DNA of 64,000 nt from an uncultured bacterium. GTDB taxonomy: Bacteria; Bacillota; Clostridia; Oscillospirales; Oscillospiraceae. The position numbers were made by a program, and so were the translations under genes. The stretch lies in assembly GCA_948469375.1 (NCBI GenBank), contig CAOKLO010000005.1, forward strand, positions 31,422 through 95,421, written 5' to 3'. The notes beneath the pieces were generated by a model. The model saw only the letters and a program-made list of their open reading frames with translations. It had not been told where the DNA came from and ran no database searches. Shown here piece after piece: positions 59,164 to 64,000 of this stretch (position 1 is its first letter; every line of letters begins with the position of its first letter).

Positions 59164-62100
59164 GTGGCAAAAGAAAAAGGCAAAAAAAAGAAGCTGAGCG
59201 CAAAGGCGTTTACCGCCGTTGTCGCGCCCCTGCTGGCGGTCCTTTTGGCGTTTTCCATTGTCCTGTCCGTGGTGACCACCTCCAGGTTTGACCTGGTGCT
59301 CCGGGATATCTTCGGCGAGACGGATTTCGGCGGCGGCGGCCCGGACCATGGCGTCGACGCGGCTTACTACACCCGGGACATCACCGATTCCAAGGAGCTC
59401 CAGGCCGCCGAGCAGGCCTACGCCCGCAAGGCGGGCGCGGAAGGCTTTGTGCTCCTCTACAACCGGGCGGAGGACGGCAAAGGCCTGCCTGTGGCGGCGG
59501 GCTCCAAGCTGAGCCTGTTTTCCTCCTCCTCTGTGGACCTGCTGGCCGGCGGCACCGGCTCCGGCGTGTCCACCATCTCCAGCGATATGCGCACCGCCCT
59601 CACTGAGCAGGGCTTTGCCGTCAACGAGGCGCTGTGGAAGTTCTACAGCGATAACCACGGCAGCTACACCAGGGGCGGCGGCTCCATCATGTACGGCGGC
59701 GCGGAGGACTGGACCATCCGGGAGGCCCCCGTCTCCGCCATCCCCGACAGCGCCAAGAGCGAGGCGGAGGGCACCATCCCCGTGTTCTTCCTGGCCCGCA
59801 CCGGCGGAGAGGGCCGGGACCTGGGCCGCTATATGGGCGAGTGGACCAATGTGGCAGAGGACAAGGAGAAGCACTATCTGGAGCCCAACTCTGTGGAGTT
59901 GGAGGTCATCCAGTACCTCAACGACACCTTTGACAACGTGATCCTGGTGGTCAACACCAACAACGCTTTTGAGCTGGGATGGGTGGCCGATTTTCCCAAT
60001 ATCAGCGCGGTGCTGTGGGCCCCCGGCGCGGGGGGCGACACCTGCCGCTCCATCGCCGATGTTCTCAGCGGGGCGGTGAACCCCTCCGGCCACCTGGTGG
60101 ACACCTTTGCCTATGACGCCTTCTCTTCCCCCGCCATGCAGAATATGGGGGATATGATGCTGGTCAACGGCGGGCAGGATGTGGAAGCTGCCGTGTTCTA
60201 CGACGAGGGGATCTACGTGGGCTATAAGTACTATGAAACCCGCTACTTTGACAAAGCCTTGGGCCAGGGCAATGCCGGGGACTACGACTATGCCGCCGCA
60301 GTACAGTACCCCTTCGGCTACGGCATCTCCTATACCACCTTTGAGTGGTCTGACTTTAAGATGGGCCAGATGGACGCCGACGGCAATATTGAAGTCAATG
60401 TAACCGTGAAGAACACCGGCGCCGCAGCGGGCCGGGACGTGGTGCAGGTCTACCTCAACGCGCCCTATACGGATTACGACAGGGCCAACCATGTCGAAAA
60501 GTCCGCCGTCACCCTGGTGGGCTTTGAGAAAACAGGAGAGCTTCAGCCCGGCGATATCGAAACCGTCACAGTCACCGTCAATCGAAAGGATTTCATCTCC
60601 TACGACGACGTGAACGCCAAAACCTACATTTTAGAGGCGGGGGACTACCTGCTCACTGCGGCGGAGAATGCCCACGCTGCCGCCGACAATTTCCTGGCTT
60701 ACAATGGGCAGAACGTTGAGCCCCTGTTCGGCGGGGCGGACGCCTCCTTTGTGGACAAGTGGAGCTACAGCTACAGCGGCAACGGCGGCGTGGACAACGT
60801 GACCTACGCCAAGTCCCTCGCCGGCGTGGACGTAACAAACCAATTTGACCACGCGGTGTACGACGAGCTCACCCCCCGGGACCAATACCTCACCCGGCAG
60901 GACTGGGCGGGCACCTTCCCCCAGACCCACGGGGATCAGGACAGCAAGCGGCAGAGCCCCTTTAGCGAAAAGAACGGCTTCACCTGGGAGGTGGAGGTGT
61001 CCGATACCATTCGGGACGCCATCAAGGCCAAGGGCGTGGGCGCGTCCTTGAACCCCATGACCGAGGAGGAGGCCGCCGCCATGGCGGGCCAGTACGGGCA
61101 GAAGGGTGATCTGGAGCTCATCGACTTCCGGGGCCGGGATTATGACGAGGTGGAGGCCGAGGGCGGCTGGGACGCCCTCATCAACCAGATGGACACCAGT
61201 GAGCTGGAGGCCATTATCCGCAACGGCGGCTACCAGACCCTGGGCTCCGCCAACATTGCCAAGCCCCGGGCCATCGACTACGACGGCCCCTCCGGGCTGA
61301 ACGAGGGCGGGATCACCCACGAGCCCTATTCTATCACCTATCCCTGCGCCACCAACCTGGCTGCCAGCTGGGACCGGCAGAATTCCTACCTCCACGGCTA
61401 TTACGTGGGCGAGGACGCCTTGGCCGCCGACGGCAACTGGGGCAACCACCAGTATGTGGGGCTTATCACCGGCTGGTACGCCCCCGCCATGAACATCCAC
61501 CGCACCCCCTTCGCCGGGCGCAACTTCGAGTACTATTCTGAGGACGGCTTCATCTCCGGCGAGTTCGCCCGGGAGGCGTCGGTGGCCTGCTCCGAGAAGG
61601 GCGTGTACGCCTACATCAAGCATTTCGCCCTCAACGACCAGGAGGACCACCGCAGCCACGTAGCCACCTTTGCCAATGAACAGGCCATCCGGGAGATCTA
61701 CCTCAAGCCCTTCCAGACCTGCATTGAAGAGCGGGGAACCACCCCCATCAAAGTTCAGGAATACGACGCGGACTCCAGGTCTTACACCGAAAAAGAGGTG
61801 GAGATCCCTGCCGTCATGGCGGTCATGTCCTCCTTCAACCGCGTCGGATGCACCTGGGCGGGGGGTAATTACAACCTGCTCACCGGAGTGCTGCGCTGTG
61901 AGTGGGGCTTTGACGGCACCATTATCACCGACTACGACGGCGGCGGCGTCATGGACACTGAACAGTGCGTCCGGGCTGGAGGCGACCTGAAGCTGACGGG
62001 CTTTGAGGTGGACGCGCCCATTGACGTGAGCAACCCCGCTTCCCAGTACTTCGCCCGTCAGGCCATTAAGCACATCCTGTACACCACGGTGAACTCCAAC

Positions 62101-62259
62101 GCCATGAATGGCATCGTACACGGAGCCTCTGTGGGCAAGCTGCCCTTTGCCAACTACTACTTTATCCTAATCGGCGAGGCGGTGGTGGCTGCGGGCCTGA
62201 TCGTGTGGGGTACGGTTGCCATCGCACGGCGGTGGAAGAAAGAGAAGGCCGGGAACTAA
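59164..62259 (+). CDS. Membrane-anchored glycoside hydrolase family 3 protein with reversed domain order
   Basis: A 1031-residue protein beginning at GTG after AGGAGG. Order: a lysine-rich start, a membrane helix (about residues 19-41), the GH3 C-terminal alpha/beta sandwich (LARTGGEGRDLG, APGAGGDTCRSIAD), and an FnIII-like domain (PFGYGISYTTFEW, NTGAAAGRDVVQVY). The GH3 catalytic barrel follows (KHFALNDQEDHR, GFDGTIITDYDGGG, with Asp923 as probable nucleophile), and then a second membrane helix near the C-terminus. Reversed GH3 domain order is known from Ruminococcus and Butyrivibrio beta-glucosidases. Two helices with the catalytic part outside would place the enzyme on the cell surface. 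It probably acts on oligosaccharides made by the GH16 protein. Paralogue of the gene at 1-1600. Confidence 0.94.
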   Translation: MAKEKGKKKKLSAKAFTAVVAPLLAVLLAFSIVLSVVTTSRFDLVLRDIFGETDFGGGGPDHGVDAAYYTRDITDSKELQAAEQAYARKAGAEGFVLLYNRAEDGKGLPVAAGSKLSLFSSSSVDLLAGGTGSGVSTISSDMRTALTEQGFAVNEALWKFYSDNHGSYTRGGGSIMYGGAEDWTIREAPVSAIPDSAKSEAEGTIPVFFLARTGGEGRDLGRYMGEWTNVAEDKEKHYLEPNSVELEVIQYLNDTFDNVILVVNTNNAFELGWVADFPNISAVLWAPGAGGDTCRSIADVLSGAVNPSGHLVDTFAYDAFSSPAMQNMGDMMLVNGGQDVEAAVFYDEGIYVGYKYYETRYFDKALGQGNAGDYDYAAAVQYPFGYGISYTTFEWSDFKMGQMDADGNIEVNVTVKNTGAAAGRDVVQVYLNAPYTDYDRANHVEKSAVTLVGFEKTGELQPGDIETVTVTVNRKDFISYDDVNAKTYILEAGDYLLTAAENAHAAADNFLAYNGQNVEPLFGGADASFVDKWSYSYSGNGGVDNVTYAKSLAGVDVTNQFDHAVYDELTPRDQYLTRQDWAGTFPQTHGDQDSKRQSPFSEKNGFTWEVEVSDTIRDAIKAKGVGASLNPMTEEEAAAMAGQYGQKGDLELIDFRGRDYDEVEAEGGWDALINQMDTSELEAIIRNGGYQTLGSANIAKPRAIDYDGPSGLNEGGITHEPYSITYPCATNLAASWDRQNSYLHGYYVGEDALAADGNWGNHQYVGLITGWYAPAMNIHRTPFAGRNFEYYSEDGFISGEFAREASVACSEKGVYAYIKHFALNDQEDHRSHVATFANEQAIREIYLKPFQTCIEERGTTPIKVQEYDADSRSYTEKEVEIPAVMAVMSSFNRVGCTWAGGNYNLLTGVLRCEWGFDGTIITDYDGGGVMDTEQCVRAGGDLKLTGFEVDAPIDVSNPASQYFARQAIKHILYTTVNSNAMNGIVHGASVGKLPFANYYFILIGEAVVAAGLIVWGTVAIARRWKKEKAGN

Positions 62260-62318
62260 CCGCGTCAGCGGTATGCGAAAAGAACGCCGGGATGCCGGTG
62301 ATTCTATAGACCCTCATT

Positions 62319-62358
62319 CAGCAGCAGCCGGGCCCCTTATGGGGCCCGGCTGCTGCTG
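62319..62358. terminator. Strong hairpin after the GH3 gene
   Basis: A perfect 18-base-pair stem (62319-62336 with 62341-62358, loop TTAT). A T run is lacking, so termination may be inefficient or the hairpin may protect the mRNA end. Confidence 0.6.
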
Positions 62359-62566
62359 ATCGAAAGGCAGATGGAGCTCTCTTGGTCCCTGTTTGTTTAC
62401 AGCACATCAATTTCTGTATGGGGGAGCGACTGCTGCGCGATGGGTAAACGAACAAATTCCAAGATTGAAATTTGTGCAAAATATTAAATAATCCAAAATC
62501 AGATAGACAGGTTTTGCCGTAAAACACAATAAGCATACAACTTTAAGTAGTTTTATCGAGAAGATG
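62359..62566. other. AT-rich intergenic stretch before the TTT operon
   Basis: About 200 bases, distinctly AT-rich, without a gene, repeat or known RNA motif that I can recognise. It probably holds regulatory sites for the promoter at 62567-62596. Confidence 0.35.
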
Positions 62567-62596
62567 TTGAATTCGGCCTTGACCTTATGCTAGATT
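62567..62596 (+). promoter_or_regulatory. Promoter of the tripartite transporter operon
   Basis: TTGAAT, an 18-base spacer and TAGATT, with an extended -10 TG. Confidence 0.55.
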
Positions 62597-62663
62597 AAAG
62601 ATACTACGGATGCGGCAGAGAGCGACACAAACCGTATCTGAAAACGAAAAAAGGAGTATGATT

Positions 62664-63629
62664 ATGAAAAAGAGAATGCTCAGTCTTGCACTTGTGGGCG
62701 CCATGTGCGTGGCGCTGCTCACATCCTGTGGCGGCAAGAAAAACACCACCTGGAAGGTCACTTGCCCCTGGGCTCCCTCCGGCGTAGCGGCCATGGTGAG
62801 CCAGCAGGCCGCCACCAAATCCACCAGCTATTCCGACACCATCACCCTGGTGGCCGAGGCCATCAAGGGCGATGCCGCCACCGTAAACACCTGGGTGGCC
62901 GACACCAAGGCCAACGACGCCCAATTGGTGTTCGTGGGCGAGGGCCTGCTGTCCATCACCTCCATCCTGGACCCGGATAAGATGCAGTTCGGCTATGAGG
63001 ACTTTGTCTTTGTAGAGAACCTGTATTCCTCCATCTTCGTTCTCTCCGCTGACGCCAAGCTGAACATCAACAGCATCGCCGACCTGGAGAGCTATGTGCA
63101 GGCGGGCAATGAGATCAGCGTGGCCGTCAACGGCGCCACCGGCTCCGAGGCCTTCCTGGCCGCCGCTCTCTTCGGCGCTATGGGCGCGGGCGACAAGCTG
63201 AAGCTCACTCCCTACCAGTCCGCCGCCGAGGCCGCCCAGGCCGTGGCCCGGGGCGAGACCCAGTTCGCCGTCTCCCATCAGTCCCAGATTCTGGAGACCT
63301 ATCAGCAGGGCGGCGTCACCGTGGTGTGCGCCTTCGATGAGAACGACGTCACCAACGGTCCCTTCGCCGGCGTGGAGGGCGTAGGCCAGCACGGCTACCC
63401 CTACTTCCGCAACCGCTGCTTCGTCATGGCCCGCGCCGGCACCGACGAGGCCAAGGTGAAGGAGCTGAAGGAGCTCTACGGCAAGATCCTGGCCGACCAG
63501 GAGGTCGCCGACTGGCTGCATGACACCATGCTGCTGGAGGTGGACACCATGTCCGTGGAGGACGTGGAGGCCCATATTGACAACGTGAAGAATATCGTCA
63601 ACGAGTATAAGGATATCGTTGCCGGCTGA
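62664..63629 (+). CDS. Tripartite tricarboxylate transporter substrate-binding lipoprotein (TctC type)
   Basis: A 321-residue TctC/BugT-like binding lipoprotein (lipobox LLTSC). Typical segments are VTCPWAPSGVAAMVSQQAA (in place of the usual PxxAGGxxD start), VFVGEGLLSITSIL, VAVNGATGSEAFLAAALFGA and ETQFAVSHQSQILETY. It captures a carboxylate outside the cell for the TctAB membrane pair. The ATG follows AAGGAG by 7 bases; further ATG codons lie just upstream. The ligand is unknown. Confidence 0.9.
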   Translation: MKKRMLSLALVGAMCVALLTSCGGKKNTTWKVTCPWAPSGVAAMVSQQAATKSTSYSDTITLVAEAIKGDAATVNTWVADTKANDAQLVFVGEGLLSITSILDPDKMQFGYEDFVFVENLYSSIFVLSADAKLNINSIADLESYVQAGNEISVAVNGATGSEAFLAAALFGAMGAGDKLKLTPYQSAAEAAQAVARGETQFAVSHQSQILETYQQGGVTVVCAFDENDVTNGPFAGVEGVGQHGYPYFRNRCFVMARAGTDEAKVKELKELYGKILADQEVADWLHDTMLLEVDTMSVEDVEAHIDNVKNIVNEYKDIVAG

Positions 63630-63723
63630 TCTGAGTACCACAGCGAATTGCGGGGGAATGGGATCGGGAAGGAATCCCGCCCATTCCCCCTCTTGTTTCT
63701 TTAATCAGGAAAGGAGGTCCCCC

Positions 63724-64000
63724 ATGAGCAAATGGGTGGAGCAGTTTAACGGCCGTATGGACGCCTGGGGCCGGAAGCTGCAAGAGAAAGAGATTCGTAT
63801 CCCCGTGGACCTGGTCACCGGCATTGTGTTCTTCTTCACTGCCCTGGTGATCCTGCTGGTTATGCCGGATCAGGTGGCGGTTTCTGAGAAAGATGTGGTC
63901 AACGGCCGGGCCTTTCCGACCCTGCTGATGGTGGTGATGATGCTGTGCTGCGCCATGCTGGTGGGCAAGGAGCTGTATAAGCTGGCCACCAAACAGCCCC
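63724..64000 (+). CDS. Tripartite tricarboxylate transporter small membrane subunit (TctB type, partial)
   Basis: The first 92 codons of a small membrane protein start after GGAGGT. Two hydrophobic segments are seen (DLVTGIVFFFTALVILLVMP and FPTLLMVVMMLCCAMLVG), as expected for the four-helix TctB/DUF1468 subunit. It follows the binding-protein gene by about 95 bases. The large TctA subunit should lie just beyond the window. The 3' end is cut by the window edge. Confidence 0.8.
   Translation, partial: MSKWVEQFNGRMDAWGRKLQEKEIRIPVDLVTGIVFFFTALVILLVMPDQVAVSEKDVVNGRAFPTLLMVVMMLCCAMLVGKELYKLATKQP

Noticed and set aside
62319-62358. Attachment site or mobile-element end at the 18-base-pair hairpin
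   Set aside because: No integrase or transposase gene and no matching repeat elsewhere in the window; a 3' hairpin is simpler.
1-64000. tRNA, rRNA, CRISPR arrays, insertion sequences and prophage
   Set aside because: None were recognised by eye; no transposase, integrase or Cas proteins appear among the translated frames.

Overview
The window is about 60% G+C with densely packed operons. It carries Gram-positive features: sigma-A type promoters, intrinsic terminators, lipoprotein signal peptides, S-layer homology (SLH) domains, RNase Y, a T-box and a cobalamin riboswitch. This fits an anaerobic gut clostridium of the Oscillospirales (Flavonifractor, Pseudoflavonifractor or Lawsonibacter-like). 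The placement is inferred from gene content and was not tested by a database search.

Layout. 1-6.1 kb: a truncated membrane-anchored GH3 hydrolase, a MATE pump, a zinc-ribbon membrane protein, and an ECF-type sigma factor with a polytopic membrane partner. 6.1-13.8 kb: pantothenate kinase with an ECF S component, an alpha/beta hydrolase, dCMP deaminase-ApbE, RNase Y, an AT-rich MazG-like gene and a DUF2156 protein. 13.8-18.3 kb: an amino-acid ABC operon, then a uracil permease behind a 21-codon leader peptide and attenuator. 18.3-21.5 kb: a PepV-like dipeptidase, DUF1330, a YheO-like regulator and a YerC/TrpR-like protein. 21.5-27.8 kb: a five-gene operon under a cobalamin riboswitch, with a surface-anchored CbiK-like chelatase, a lipoprotein and a BtuFCD/FhuBCD-type ABC importer. 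27.9-30.8 kb: cysK-metY divergent from an Rrf2 regulator. 30.9-37.9 kb: a T-box-controlled oligopeptide permease operon ending in an M42 aminopeptidase. 38-42.2 kb: GH32-fructokinase, a HIT protein and a LacI regulator. 42.3-47.9 kb: a second MATE pump, mnmE, an SdpI-like protein, dtd and mutL. 47.9-55 kb: a decayed accessory stretch with gene fragments and deletion scars. 55-62.3 kb: an Agr/LytTR-type two-component system, a tandem GH16 beta-glucanase and a second anchored GH3 enzyme. 62.6-64 kb: the start of a tripartite tricarboxylate transporter operon.

The main themes are nutrient capture with RNA-level control and glucan degradation. Uracil import appears tied to a UTP-type attenuator, corrinoid or tetrapyrrole handling to cobalamin, and peptide import plus hydrolysis to tRNA charging. 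The GH16 and two related GH3 proteins suggest beta-glucan use at the cell surface. The most interesting candidates are the uracil-permease attenuator and the SLH-CbiK-lipoprotein-ABC system, whose first two proteins seem to share a C-terminal module. Coordinates of starts were chosen from ribosome-binding sites. Promoters were found by eye.
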